From Saccharothrix saharensis (GTDB lineage Bacteria > Actinomycetota > Actinomycetes > Mycobacteriales > Pseudonocardiaceae): a stretch of DNA of 64,000 nt. Positions 1 through 10,264 of the stretch are shown here, piece by piece. Each line of letters begins with the position of its first letter. The first letter of the stretch is position 1. The notes under the pieces were generated by a model that was given only the letters and a program-made list of their open reading frames with translations, was not told the DNA's origin and made no database searches. Location: positions 1,426,001 to 1,490,000 of the forward strand of contig NZ_VFPP01000001.1 of assembly GCF_006716745.1 (NCBI RefSeq), written 5' to 3'. The position numbers and the translations under genes were made by a program.

Positions 1-19
1 GCCAGTTGGAAGGAAGTAG

Positions 20-2296
<2,277 letters not shown>

Positions 2297-2404
2297 TCCG
2301 AGGTGGTCAGGGGCGGGTCCGGCCGAGCGCCGGGCCCGCCCCTTCCGTTCACCGGACGTGACCCCGGTGGTGCGCGTCCGGGTGATCACCTGCACTATCA
2401 GGGC

Positions 2405-3076
2405 ATGCGCAGCTCACTGTTCAACCACACCGAACGGTCCGTCGAGCCCGGCAGCTTCCAGTTGCAGAACGACCGGATGCTGAAGGTGGACCTCACCGGC
2501 AGCGGCGGGTTCTTCTTCGCCAAGCAGGGGTCGATGGTCGCCTACCAGGGTGACGTCGACTTCGCGTACGAGGGGGCGGGCGGGCTCGGCAAGCTGTTCA
2601 AGAAGGCGTTCACCGGCGAGGGCATGTCGCTGATGAAGGTGTCGGGCAGCGGCGACGTGTTCCTCGCCCAGGACGCCGACGAGATCTTCGTGCTCTACCT
2701 GGAGAACGAGGGCGTGACCGTCAACGGCAAGAACGTCCTCGCCTTCGAATCCACCTTGAAGTGGGACATCAACCGCGTCGAAGGCGCCTCCATGCTGACC
2801 GGCGGCCTGTTCAACACCACGTTCACCGGCACGGGCGCCCTCGCCGTCACCGCCTACGGCACCCCGGTCGTGCTGAACGTCGACGTCCCCACCTACGTCG
2901 ACATGCAGTCCGCCGTCCTGTGGTCCACCTCACTGCAGTCCTCCATCCGCAAGACCGCCAAACTGGGCGCCGTCATCGGCCGCGGCTCGGGCGAGGCCTA
3001 CCAGCTCGCGCTGTCGGGCCAGGGCATCGTGGTCGTGCAGGCCTCCGAAGGCCACCCCGTGCCCCAGACGCAGTGA
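2405..3076 (+). CDS. AIM24 family protein
   Basis: A 223-residue protein of the AIM24/TIGR00266 family, a beta-rich fold whose biochemical role in bacteria is not established. Visible family features are glycine-rich repeats such as GSGGFFFAKQG, GEGMSLMKVSGSGDVFLAQ and the C-terminal GSGEAYQLALSGQGIVVVQ. The frame stays open about 100 bases further upstream, but ATG 2405 was chosen because the sequence before it (Gly/Pro/Arg-rich) is not family-like. No signal peptide. It stands alone, 108 bases after katG in the same direction, and ends just before a strong hairpin. Confidence 0.85.
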   Translation: MRSSLFNHTERSVEPGSFQLQNDRMLKVDLTGSGGFFFAKQGSMVAYQGDVDFAYEGAGGLGKLFKKAFTGEGMSLMKVSGSGDVFLAQDADEIFVLYLENEGVTVNGKNVLAFESTLKWDINRVEGASMLTGGLFNTTFTGTGALAVTAYGTPVVLNVDVPTYVDMQSAVLWSTSLQSSIRKTAKLGAVIGRGSGEAYQLALSGQGIVVVQASEGHPVPQTQ

Positions 3077-3085
3077 CCGCGTCCC

Positions 3086-3128
3086 GGCCGGCGCGGCGTG
3101 CACCACACCGGGGCACGCCGCGCCGGCC
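3086..3128 (+). terminator. Strong stem-loop after the AIM24 gene
   Basis: Perfect 16-bp inverted repeat (3086-3101 with 3113-3128, 11-base loop) starting 9 bases after the stop codon. No T-run follows, as is common for actinomycete terminators. Confidence 0.75.
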
Positions 3129-3429
3129 AGGACGGGTACCGGTCGCCGTGCAGCCGCGAACCCGACAGCTCGGACGCGCGCCACAGGTGCTCGACGAGCG
3201 CCGCGCCCACCACGACCGGTTCCTCATCGCCCCGGCGCGGACCCGGGTGATCCCGGTCGGAGGACGGGAACCGGCAACCCTGGTGCATCGCGAGGGAGAA
3301 CCGGCTCCGCGCACGCGGGTCCGGTGCGGCGTCGGCGATGAACCCCGCCGTCGACCTCGAACCTGGCTACCGCGAGGGTGGCGTCGGAGCGGACCGCCCG
3401 ACCGGGAACGCCCCTCCTGCTGAGGGCTG
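3129..3429. other. Intergenic stretch, no convincing gene
   Basis: About 300 bases between the AIM24 terminator and the clpP control region. Open frames exist on both strands, but their translations are Arg/Pro/Gly-rich with no recognisable domain, ribosome site or terminator. It may be decayed coding sequence; I see nothing that can be named. Confidence 0.4.
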
Positions 3430-3446
3430 ATCTGCCCACAGCAGCA
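3430..3446 (+). promoter_or_regulatory. Candidate PopR operator before the clpP pair
   Basis: The sequence ATCTGCC-CAC-AGCAGCA matches 11 of 14 fixed positions of the palindrome TTCTGCC-N3-GGCAGAA that I recall for Streptomyces PopR. It lies about 40 bases upstream of the first clpP start, and a PopR-like gene sits at the other end of the cluster. The consensus is from memory, so this is a candidate site only. Confidence 0.4.
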
Positions 3447-3487
3447 CGACACCCGGGTCGGCGCGGTGGGTCGGCATCGTCGAAGGC

Positions 3488-4114
3488 ATGAGCAACAACG
3501 AGAAGCTGCCCTTGTTCGACCACCGGCTCCGGGAGAGGTTCTTCGCCCGACGGGTGCTCGTCCTCGACGGACCGCTGGACGACGACAACGGCACCGTGCT
3601 GGCGACCCAACTGCTGTCCCTCGCCGCCGAGGACCCCGGCAAGGACGTGGCGCTGTGGATCCACTCGCCGGGCGGCTCGGTGCCGGCGATGCTGGCGATC
3701 CGCGACGTGATGCGGCTCGTGCCGTGCGACGTGGCCACGCTCGCGCTGGGGCTCGCGTGCAGCGCGGGTCAGTTCCTGCTGTCCGCGGGCACGCCCGGCA
3801 AGCGCTTCGCGCTCCCCCACGCCCGCATCCTGATGCACCAGGGCTCGGCGGGGATCGGCGGGTCGGCGGTCGAGGTGCAGGTGCAGGCCGACGACCTGCG
3901 GCACACCCGGGACACCGTGCTCGGGCTCATCGCGCGGGACACCGGCCAGCCGGTCGACCGGATCTTCGCCGATTCCCTGCACGACCGCTGGTTCACCACC
4001 GCGCAGGCGCTCGACTACGGCTTCATCGACCACGTCGTGGAGAGCCTGGACCAGGTCGTGCCGGTGCGGACGCACGAGCTCGGCCTCGGCCTGCGGACGG
4101 GAGCGCGCGCGTGA
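3488..4114 (+). CDS. ClpP-family serine protease subunit (ClpP3-like)
   Basis: A 208-residue ATP-dependent Clp protease proteolytic subunit. The catalytic triad is complete: Ser92 in GLACSAGQ, His117 in ILMHQG and Asp166 in LHDRWF. It would form part of a barrel-shaped tetradecamer fed by a Clp ATPase in the cytoplasm. The ATG has only a weak GAAGG ribosome site. The next clpP gene overlaps by four bases (GTGA), so the two are cotranscribed. The pairing and the adjacent PopR-like gene match the clpP3-clpP4-popR cluster described in Streptomyces. The housekeeping clpP1P2 pair is presumably elsewhere. Confidence 0.93.
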   Translation: MSNNEKLPLFDHRLRERFFARRVLVLDGPLDDDNGTVLATQLLSLAAEDPGKDVALWIHSPGGSVPAMLAIRDVMRLVPCDVATLALGLACSAGQFLLSAGTPGKRFALPHARILMHQGSAGIGGSAVEVQVQADDLRHTRDTVLGLIARDTGQPVDRIFADSLHDRWFTTAQALDYGFIDHVVESLDQVVPVRTHELGLGLRTGARA

Positions 4115-4701
4115 GCACCTACACCATCCCCCACGTCATCACCCGCGGCGTCAACGGCGAGCGCGTCATGGACGTGTACTCGCACCTGCTGTCCGAGCGG
4201 ATCGTCTACCTCGGCACCGCCATCGACTCCGGCGTGGCCAACGCGCTGATCGCGCAACTGCTGCACCTGGAGGCGGACAACCCGGACCGCGAGATCAACC
4301 TCTACGTCAACAGCGAGGGCGGCGACCCGTCCGCGATGCTCGCCCTGTACGACACCATGCGCTACATCAAGGCGCCGGTGGCGACCACGTGCGTCGGGCA
4401 GGCGGTCGCGGCGGGCGCGGTGCTGTTGGCGGCGGGACGGGCCGGCCACCGCTTCGTGCTGCCCCACACGAGGGTGGTGCTGCACCAGCCCGCGGCGCAG
4501 GGCCGCGGCACCATCCCCGACCTCATCCTCCAGGCCGACGAGGTGGTCCGGGTGCGCACGCAGTTCGAGGAGATCCTGTCCCTGCACACGGGTCGCGACG
4601 TCGCGCAACTGCGGCACGACACCGACCGCGACCGGGTGTTCGACGCGGCGGGCGCGGTCGCCTACGGGCTCGCCGACCACGTCCTGGAACACCGCGCCTG
4701 A
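4111..4701 (+). CDS. ClpP-family subunit lacking the catalytic serine (ClpP4-like)
   Basis: A 196-residue ClpP paralogue starting at a GTG that overlaps the preceding stop. Family landmarks are clear: NSEGG oxyanion-loop region, His125 in VVLHQP and Asp174 in DRDRVF. The nucleophile position in GQAVAAGAVLL is Ala100 (codon GCG, 4408-4410), where active ClpP has Ser in GxAxSxGA. By sequence this subunit cannot be a conventional serine peptidase. It is probably a structural or regulatory partner of the upstream active subunit, like ClpR of cyanobacteria and plastids. The reading frame is intact and the codon use normal, so it is a maintained gene. Confidence 0.92.
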   Translation: MSTYTIPHVITRGVNGERVMDVYSHLLSERIVYLGTAIDSGVANALIAQLLHLEADNPDREINLYVNSEGGDPSAMLALYDTMRYIKAPVATTCVGQAVAAGAVLLAAGRAGHRFVLPHTRVVLHQPAAQGRGTIPDLILQADEVVRVRTQFEEILSLHTGRDVAQLRHDTDRDRVFDAAGAVAYGLADHVLEHRA

Positions 4702-4705
4702 GGCT

Positions 4706-5047
4706 TCACGCGGCCAGGAGCACGGGTCCCGCCGGACGACGGCCGGCCGCGGGACCCGTGCCGCGCCGTCGCCGCACGTCGCCCGCGATGTCGGCGAGCA
4801 GGTCGCCCAGCCCGACGCCGAGCGCGCCGGTCACCGCGGCGATCATCTCGCTGGACGGCTCCTTGCGCCCGCGTTCGATCTCCGACAGGTACTGGGGCGA
4901 GATGCCGGCCCGCTCGGCGACGTCGACCAGCCGGCTGCCCCGCTCCTCGCGGGCCGCGCGCAGGCTCCGGCCCAGCAGCTCGCGCCACAGCGGCTCCGGC
5001 TCGGGGTCGGGGGTGCGGGCGCGGTCGAAGGCGAGGACGTCGGCCAT
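4706..5047 (-). CDS. popR: PopR/ClgR-like HTH regulator of clp genes
   Basis: A 113-residue XRE-type DNA-binding protein convergent with the clpP pair, four bases after it. The helix-turn-helix (about residues 28-80) contains YLSEIERGRKEPSSE, the hallmark stretch of the ClgR/PopR family of clp activators. The protein ends in VLLAA. In S. lividans, PopR is destroyed by ClpP1P2 through its two terminal alanines, so it accumulates only when those proteases fail and then switches on clpP3P4. Location, HTH type and AA tail all fit that model. The symbol is by analogy; a general ClgR is the alternative. Confidence 0.75.
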   Translation of the reverse strand: MADVLAFDRARTPDPEPEPLWRELLGRSLRAAREERGSRLVDVAERAGISPQYLSEIERGRKEPSSEMIAAVTGALGVGLGDLLADIAGDVRRRRGTGPAAGRRPAGPVLLAA

Positions 5048-5107
5048 GCCGTCATCCTGACGCAGGCAGGCCGGCCGGGGGCAGCGGTTCCGCTCCGGGC
5101 GGAACCG

Positions 5108-6013
5108 TCACCGGCGCGACCCGACGGTGACGAAGGCGACGGCGGCGAGCACCACCAGGCAGCCGATGAGCTGCGGCGCGCTCGGCCGCTCGTGCAGCAG
5201 CACGATGCCCATCAGGATCGCGCCGACCGGTTGCAGCAGCATCATCGTCGCGCCCGTGGCGCTGGACAACCGGGGCAGAGCCGTCGAGATCAGCAGCCAA
5301 CCCACGATCTGCCCGATCAGCGCCAGCGCGACCAGCCAGCCGAGCGCGGGCCACCCCGGCGACAGGTCCAGCCGGTCCGTCGGCACGCCGATGGCCACCG
5401 CGACCACCCCGGCCGACGCGGTGGCCAGGAACAACGTGTGGTCGCGGACTCCGGGGCCCGTGCTGCGCCGCATCAGCACCAGGTAGGCGGCGAACCCCAC
5501 GCCCGCGCCCAGCGCGAGCACCGCGCCGAGGACCGGGTCCGGGCCGAACGCGGGGGTGCCCGCCAGACCGCCCGCCAGCACGATCCCGCCGAGCAGGACA
5601 GGAGCGGCGTACAGGAAGCGGTTCGAGGGCCGTTCCCGGAACAGCAGGTACGCCACCGCGGGCACGATCACCACCTGCACGGACAGCAGCACGGTCGCGA
5701 TGCCCGCGCCGACCAGCGCGATGGCGTCACCCCACAGCACGAAGTCGACGCCGAGTCCCACGCCCGCGAGCAGCGGCAGCAGCACGCGCCGCCGCGGCGC
5801 GCCGCGCCGCCGTTCCCACCACACCAGCGCGGCCAGCACCGGCAGCGAGCACAGGCACCGCCAGAACGCGCTGGTGCTGCCGGTGGTCCCGGACACCTTG
5901 ATGAACACCGAGGACAGCGCGATGCAGAAGCTGCCCGCCAGCGCGAGCAGCGCCGGGTTCACCCTCGTGCCCGTCGGCGGCGCGGTGGTGGGACGGAGGT
6001 CGGTCGCGGTCAC
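5108..6013 (-). CDS. EamA/DMT-superfamily permease
   Basis: A 301-residue integral membrane protein with about ten hydrophobic segments, in two EamA repeats. Typical landmarks are the first helix LALAGSFCIALSSVFIKVSG and the late LSSATGATMMLLQPVGAI. It is probably an exporter of small metabolites or amino acids; the substrate cannot be read from sequence. The frame is open further upstream, but GTG 6013 is preferred: it follows GAGGGTG and gives the normal family length. It is divergent from a LysR regulator, the usual arrangement for regulator-controlled exporters. Confidence 0.88.
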   Translation of the reverse strand: MTATDLRPTTAPPTGTRVNPALLALAGSFCIALSSVFIKVSGTTGSTSAFWRCLCSLPVLAALVWWERRRGAPRRRVLLPLLAGVGLGVDFVLWGDAIALVGAGIATVLLSVQVVIVPAVAYLLFRERPSNRFLYAAPVLLGGIVLAGGLAGTPAFGPDPVLGAVLALGAGVGFAAYLVLMRRSTGPGVRDHTLFLATASAGVVAVAIGVPTDRLDLSPGWPALGWLVALALIGQIVGWLLISTALPRLSSATGATMMLLQPVGAILMGIVLLHERPSAPQLIGCLVVLAAVAFVTVGSRR

Positions 6014-6070
6014 GGGTTCACCCTCGGCCCTGTGACCATCAAGAACAAGCGAATTGTCGTGAGCGGAACC

Positions 6071-6087
6071 CGGTAGCATCGCTACCG
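6071..6087. promoter_or_regulatory. Inverted repeat in the EamA/LysR divergent promoter
   Basis: Perfect repeat CGGTAGC-ATC-GCTACCG that ends on the first base of the LysR start codon. A second, shorter repeat ACAA-gcgaa-TTGT lies at about 6045-6057. Both sit in the 73-base divergent region and are candidate autoregulatory LysR sites. Confidence 0.45.
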
Positions 6088-6998
6088 TGTTCGGTCTGGA
6101 GCGGATGCGTGCCCTGCACGCCGTGGCGACGCACGGGACGGTCGCGGCGGCGGCGACGGCGCTGCACGTGACGCCGTCCGGCGTGTCGCAGCAGTTGGCC
6201 AAGCTGGAGCGGGAGGCCGGTCAGCGCCTGCTGGAGCCGCACGGCCGCACGGTCCGCCTCACGACCGCGGGGCACGTGCTGGCGGGTCACGCGGCGGCCA
6301 TCCTGGCTCGGGTGGAGAAGGCGCGCACGGACCTGGAGCTGCTGCGCGAGGACGTCACCGGCCCCCTGCGCATCGGTGCGATCCCGACCACGGTGCACGC
6401 CCTGCTGCCGCCCGTGCTCGCGGCGCTGCGCGCCCAGCACCCCGGCCTGGAGGTGACCCTGCACGAGGGCGAGGCCGAGGAGACCATGCCACTGGTGGTC
6501 GAGGGCAGGCTGGACGTGGCGGTGCTGGAGAGCTGGGAGCACCGGCCGACCACCGTGCCACCGTCGACCTCGCGGACCACGCTGCTGTCCGACGTCGCCG
6601 ACCTCGCCGTGCCCGCGGGCCACCGCCTGGCGCACCGCAAGGTCGTCGACCTGGCCGAGGTGGACGACCTGCCGTGGATCGCCTGGAGCGCGGGCTCGAG
6701 CTGCCACGACTGGCTGACCCACGTGCTGCGGCAGGAAGGCGTCACCACGAGGATCAGCTGCACCGTGGGCAGCTACCCGACCCAACTGGCCCTGGTCGCG
6801 GGCAACGTGGGCGCCGCCGCCATCCCCCGCCTCGGCCGCGACTCGGTACCCGACGGCGTCCGGTTCGTCACCACGCGCCCAGCCCTGAACCGCACCATCT
6901 ACGCCGTCAACCGCACCGAGGACGACGACCGCGGCGCCATCAGGGCCTGCGTCGACGCCTTGGCCGCCGCCGCGACCCGCTTCCGGAACCTCGCCTGA
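6087..6998 (+). CDS. LysR-family transcriptional regulator
   Basis: A 303-residue LysR-type regulator starting at GTG. The N-terminal winged helix-turn-helix is clear (RMRALHAVATHGTVAAAATALHV, then SGVSQQLAKLEREAG). The C-terminal part (from about residue 90) is the periplasmic-binding-protein-like effector domain. It is divergent from the EamA permease, so it most likely controls that exporter in response to the exported compound or a precursor. The effector is unknown. Confidence 0.92.
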   Translation: MFGLERMRALHAVATHGTVAAAATALHVTPSGVSQQLAKLEREAGQRLLEPHGRTVRLTTAGHVLAGHAAAILARVEKARTDLELLREDVTGPLRIGAIPTTVHALLPPVLAALRAQHPGLEVTLHEGEAEETMPLVVEGRLDVAVLESWEHRPTTVPPSTSRTTLLSDVADLAVPAGHRLAHRKVVDLAEVDDLPWIAWSAGSSCHDWLTHVLRQEGVTTRISCTVGSYPTQLALVAGNVGAAAIPRLGRDSVPDGVRFVTTRPALNRTIYAVNRTEDDDRGAIRACVDALAAAATRFRNLA

Positions 6999-7071
6999 CG
7001 CGCTCGACGCCCCGGGCGTCCGGCGCCGCACACCGGAGGCACGCTGACGCCCTCACGCGACGAACGGCGCG

Positions 7072-7755
7072 TCAGCCCCGGGCCGCACCCGCGATGACCC
7101 GGGCCAACTCGACCGGTCGGGTCAGCATCGGCCAGTGGCCGGAGTCCAGGTCGGCGTAGTCGAGGTGCTCCACCCCGGCCAGTTCGGGCACGTCCCCGCC
7201 CTCGATCCACCCCTTGGCCTGGTCCGCGGTGTACTCCGGGCACACGACCAGCACGGGCACCGCGAAGCGGCGTTCGTCGGTCAGGCGCACGACGCCCGTG
7301 GCGACCCCCGCCGGCACGGGGATCGCGGCCGCCGCGAAAGCCCGCTTGGCGTCGTCGTCCAAGTCGACGGAGTCCGGCCCGTCGAACGGCTCCCAGCCCG
7401 GGAACGGCATGACGCCGTCGCGCACCTCGAAGAAGTCGGCGTACGGCTTGCCGTCACCCGCCGGGAAGCCGCCGACGAGGACGGCACCGGCGACCCGGTC
7501 CGGTCGGGCGTCGGCGGCCAGCCAGGCCAGGGTGCACGCCGCGGAGTGCCCGACGACCAGCACCTCGCCCGGCGCCGCGTCCACCGCGGCGAGCACCGCG
7601 GCCACCTGGTCGTCCAGCGTGGCGGACGCGTCACCGTCGCCCTGGCCGGGCAGGGTCAGCGGCACGGGGCGGTGGCCGAGCGCCGCCAGCGCGGGGACGA
7701 CGTGGTCCCACGCGGAGCCGTCCAGCCACAGGCCGCCGATGAGCAGGATGTCCAC
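7072..7755 (-). CDS. Alpha/beta hydrolase
   Basis: A 227-residue cytoplasmic alpha/beta-hydrolase fold protein starting at GTG. The nucleophile elbow is GHSAAC, the acid is probably in the late YTADQ region and the histidine in DSGHWP near the end. The N-terminal GGLWLDGSAWDHV strand-loop is typical of the EstV/MenH-like group. No signal peptide and no informative neighbour, so the substrate cannot be assigned. Confidence 0.85.
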   Translation of the reverse strand: MDILLIGGLWLDGSAWDHVVPALAALGHRPVPLTLPGQGDGDASATLDDQVAAVLAAVDAAPGEVLVVGHSAACTLAWLAADARPDRVAGAVLVGGFPAGDGKPYADFFEVRDGVMPFPGWEPFDGPDSVDLDDDAKRAFAAAAIPVPAGVATGVVRLTDERRFAVPVLVVCPEYTADQAKGWIEGGDVPELAGVEHLDYADLDSGHWPMLTRPVELARVIAGAARG

Positions 7756-7858
7756 GATTCCTCCGGTCGGTCTGGTCGGTGTCGGGGCACGCTATGCCCG
7801 AATCCGGACGATCCGCTTCCGGTGACCCCGCCGATGTCGCCCGACGGACGGGGCCTGG

Positions 7859-8034
7859 TAAGATCAGCGCAGGAATCCGTCTCGAGGGAGACTCGACGTG
7901 GCAGGTGAAGACGACATCTCCGGGTGAGCCCCGGATGTGACCGGCCCGCGGCGCAGCCGCAGCGGCCGTCCCAGTCGTCCACCTCTTCCTGCCGGGCAGC
8001 ACTCCGCCCGCACCACACCCGAGGTCTCTCACCC
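7859..8034 (+). promoter_or_regulatory. Leader region of the ABC-F gene with uORF and hairpins
   Basis: A -10-like TAAGAT (7859-7864) is followed by a leader of about 165 bases. It holds a ribosome-site-plus-GTG nine-codon ORF, then a bulged stem-loop that spans its stop (about 7914-7939, CATC..CCGGG with CCCGGATG). A second stem-loop follows at about 7940-7970 (GCGGC-gca-GCCGC within CGGCC..GGCCG). This is the layout expected for ribosome-mediated attenuation, which is known for several antibiotic-resistance ABC-F genes. No -35 consensus is visible. Confidence 0.4.
7898..7927 (+). CDS. Possible nine-residue leader peptide of the ABC-F gene
   Basis: GTG start seven bases after GAGGGAG, encoding MAGEDDISG and then TGA. 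The stop lies inside the first hairpin of the leader. Coding is inferred only from the ribosome site, position and context. Confidence 0.35.
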   Translation: MAGEDDISG

Positions 8035-9663
8035 ATGTCCGAAACCTGCGTCGTCGCTTCCGGCCTGTCCTTCTCCTGGCCGGACGACACCCCCGTGTTC
8101 GACGGCCTGTCCTTCACCGTCCCGAGCGGCCGCACCGGGCTCGTCGCGCCCAACGGCGCCGGCAAGTCGACCCTGCTCAAGCTGATCGCGGGCGTGCTGC
8201 GGCCGGCCGCGGGCAGCGTCACCGTGGACGGCGTGCTCGGCTACCTGCCCCAGGACCTGCCGCTGACCGGCGAGCCGACCGTCGCCGAGGTCCTCGGCGT
8301 GGCGCCCGTCCTGCGCGCCCTGGCCGCGGTCGAGTCCGGCGACGTCGCCGAAGAGCACTTCACCACCATCGGCAACGACTGGGACGTCGAGGAGCGCACC
8401 CGCGCCCAGCTCGACCGGCTGGGGTTGGGCGACCTCGCCCTGGACCGCCGCCTGCACACGCTCAGCGGCGGCCAGGTCGTCTCCCTCGGCCTGGCCGCGC
8501 AACTGCTCAAGCGGCCGGACGTGCTGCTGCTCGACGAGCCGACCAACAACCTCGACCTCGACGCGCGGCACCAGCTCTACGCCGTGCTGGACGACTGGCA
8601 CGGCTGCCTCCTCGTGGTCAGCCACGACCGCGCGCTGCTCGACCGCGTGGACCGCATCGCCGAGATCGAGGGCGGCGAGGTCCGCTTCTACGGCGGGAAC
8701 TTCACCGAGTACGAACGCGCGGTCGAGGCGGCGCGCGAGGTCGCCGAGAAGAACATCCGCACCGTCGAGCAGGAGCTCAAGCGGGAGAAGCGGGAGATGC
8801 AGCAGGCCCGCGAACGCGCCGCCCGCCGGGCGGGCAACGCGGCGCGCAACCTCGGCAGCGCGGGGCTGCCCAGGATCTTCGCCGGGACCATGAAGCGCAA
8901 CGCGCAGGAGTCGGCGGGCAAGGCGAGCGGCACGCACGCGGCACGGGTCGGCGCGGCCAAGGCCAGGCTGGACGAGGCCGAGCGGGCGTTGCGGGACGAG
9001 CAGCAGATCGCCCTGGAGCTGCCGCAGACCGCCGTGCCCGCCGGGCGGACGCTGTTCCTGGGCGAACGCCTGCGCGCGGCCCTCGGCGGCCGGGAGCTGT
9101 TCGCGGGTGAGGGCGCCGACCTGGCGATCCGCGGCCCCGAGCGGATCGCGCTCACGGGGCCCAACGGCGCCGGCAAGTCCACCCTGCTGCGGATCGTCCA
9201 CGGCGATCTCGAACCCGACAGCGGCGAGGTCAAGCGGGCCGATGGCCGGATCGCCTACCTGTCGCAGCGCCTCGACCTGCTCGACGGCGACCTCACCGTC
9301 GCCGGGAACCTGGCGGAGTTCGCACCGGCGATGCCGCCCGCCGAGCGGATGAACCTGCTCGCGCGCTTCCTGTTCCGGGGCGCGCGGGCCCACCTCCCCG
9401 TCGGCGTCCTGTCCGGCGGTGAACGGCTGCGCGCCACGCTGGCGTGCGTGCTGTTCGCCGACCCGGCACCGCAACTGCTGCTGCTCGACGAGCCCACGAA
9501 CAACCTCGACCTGCTCAGCACCGCCCGGCTGGAACGCGCGCTCAACGCCTACCAGGGCGCGTTCGTCGTGGTCAGCCACGACGAATGCTTCCTGGCCGAG
9601 ATCGGCATCGACCGCAGGCTGCGGCTGGAGCACGGCCGGCTGCTGGAGGCGGCCACGAGCTGA
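8035..9663 (+). CDS. ABC-F family ATPase (ribosome protection type)
   Basis: A 542-residue protein with two ABC ATPase domains and no membrane segments. Domain 1 has Walker A PNGAGKST, signature LSGGQ and Walker B LLLDEPTNNLD; domain 2 has GPNGAGKST, LSGGERLRATL and LLLDEPTNNLD. A charged linker (about residues 230-330) separates them. Members of this family bind the ribosomal E site; some give resistance to macrolides, lincosamides, streptogramins or pleuromutilins, others tune translation. ATG 8035 was chosen over an in-frame upstream extension that reads as low-quality Pro/Arg/Ser sequence. The structured leader upstream suggests drug-induced control. Confidence 0.92.
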   Translation: MSETCVVASGLSFSWPDDTPVFDGLSFTVPSGRTGLVAPNGAGKSTLLKLIAGVLRPAAGSVTVDGVLGYLPQDLPLTGEPTVAEVLGVAPVLRALAAVESGDVAEEHFTTIGNDWDVEERTRAQLDRLGLGDLALDRRLHTLSGGQVVSLGLAAQLLKRPDVLLLDEPTNNLDLDARHQLYAVLDDWHGCLLVVSHDRALLDRVDRIAEIEGGEVRFYGGNFTEYERAVEAAREVAEKNIRTVEQELKREKREMQQARERAARRAGNAARNLGSAGLPRIFAGTMKRNAQESAGKASGTHAARVGAAKARLDEAERALRDEQQIALELPQTAVPAGRTLFLGERLRAALGGRELFAGEGADLAIRGPERIALTGPNGAGKSTLLRIVHGDLEPDSGEVKRADGRIAYLSQRLDLLDGDLTVAGNLAEFAPAMPPAERMNLLARFLFRGARAHLPVGVLSGGERLRATLACVLFADPAPQLLLLDEPTNNLDLLSTARLERALNAYQGAFVVVSHDECFLAEIGIDRRLRLEHGRLLEAATS

Positions 9664-9950
9664 CCGCCGTCGAGCCAGGTCGTCGAACCGGGCCCGCGGG
9701 CTCCACGGCGGATCGTGGACGGCTCCGGCGCGGCCGGCGAGCGGACCTCGACCGCGGTGTCGTCCTCGCGGGCGAACTGCCGCGGCCCGGCGTGCCGATC
9801 GAGGCCACGCACGAGCCGGCGAAGGCCACGTCGAGCACCGCCGGTCCGACGCCGAGGATGCGGCCCGGCACGGTGTCGGTGGCGTGCGCGCCCGGCGGCG
9901 TCGCGATCTGACCGCTCATGCGCAGCGGACGGCCCCCGGTGCGGCGGTGA

Positions 9951-10190
9951 CCGGGTCCGCGCCGGACGATCCTGGAACGCACGGTCAACGGCCGGCCGGG
10001 GTTGATCGCCCAACGGGACGGTGTCACCGTGTCGGTCCAGGCGGTCGAGGTCGTGGGCGACCGGATCACGCGCATCCGGGCCGTGCGCAACCCGGACGAG
10101 CTCACGTCTGGGCGGCGACCCGACCCGCGTGTTCACAACTCGTTGTTCAGTGCGCCGCGAACGAACCTGAACACCCGCTCGCCCGCTTGA
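9951..10190 (+). pseudogene. Remnant of a SigJ-type ECF sigma factor C-terminus
   Basis: The frame reads LERTVNGRPGLIAQRDG, then TVSVQAVEVVGDRITRIRAV, then RNPDEL, the signature end of the SnoaL-like domain of SigJ-type extracytoplasmic-function sigma factors. It is blocked upstream by an in-frame TGA at 9948-9950, and no sigma2/sigma4 region is recognisable between 9664 and 9950 on either strand. Only the last 50 or so codons of the gene remain. The rest of 9664-10264 holds nothing I can name. Confidence 0.6.
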
Positions 10191-10264
10191 CTCGGCACCG
10201 ATGAGCCCGTGCCGCGCACACCGCCCGCGGCACGGGCTCTTCCCGACGGCGGGGAGGGGCTTCG

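Noticed and set aside
3129..3429. Small open frames before the clpP operon
   Set aside because: Low-complexity Arg/Pro translations without ribosome sites or similarity.
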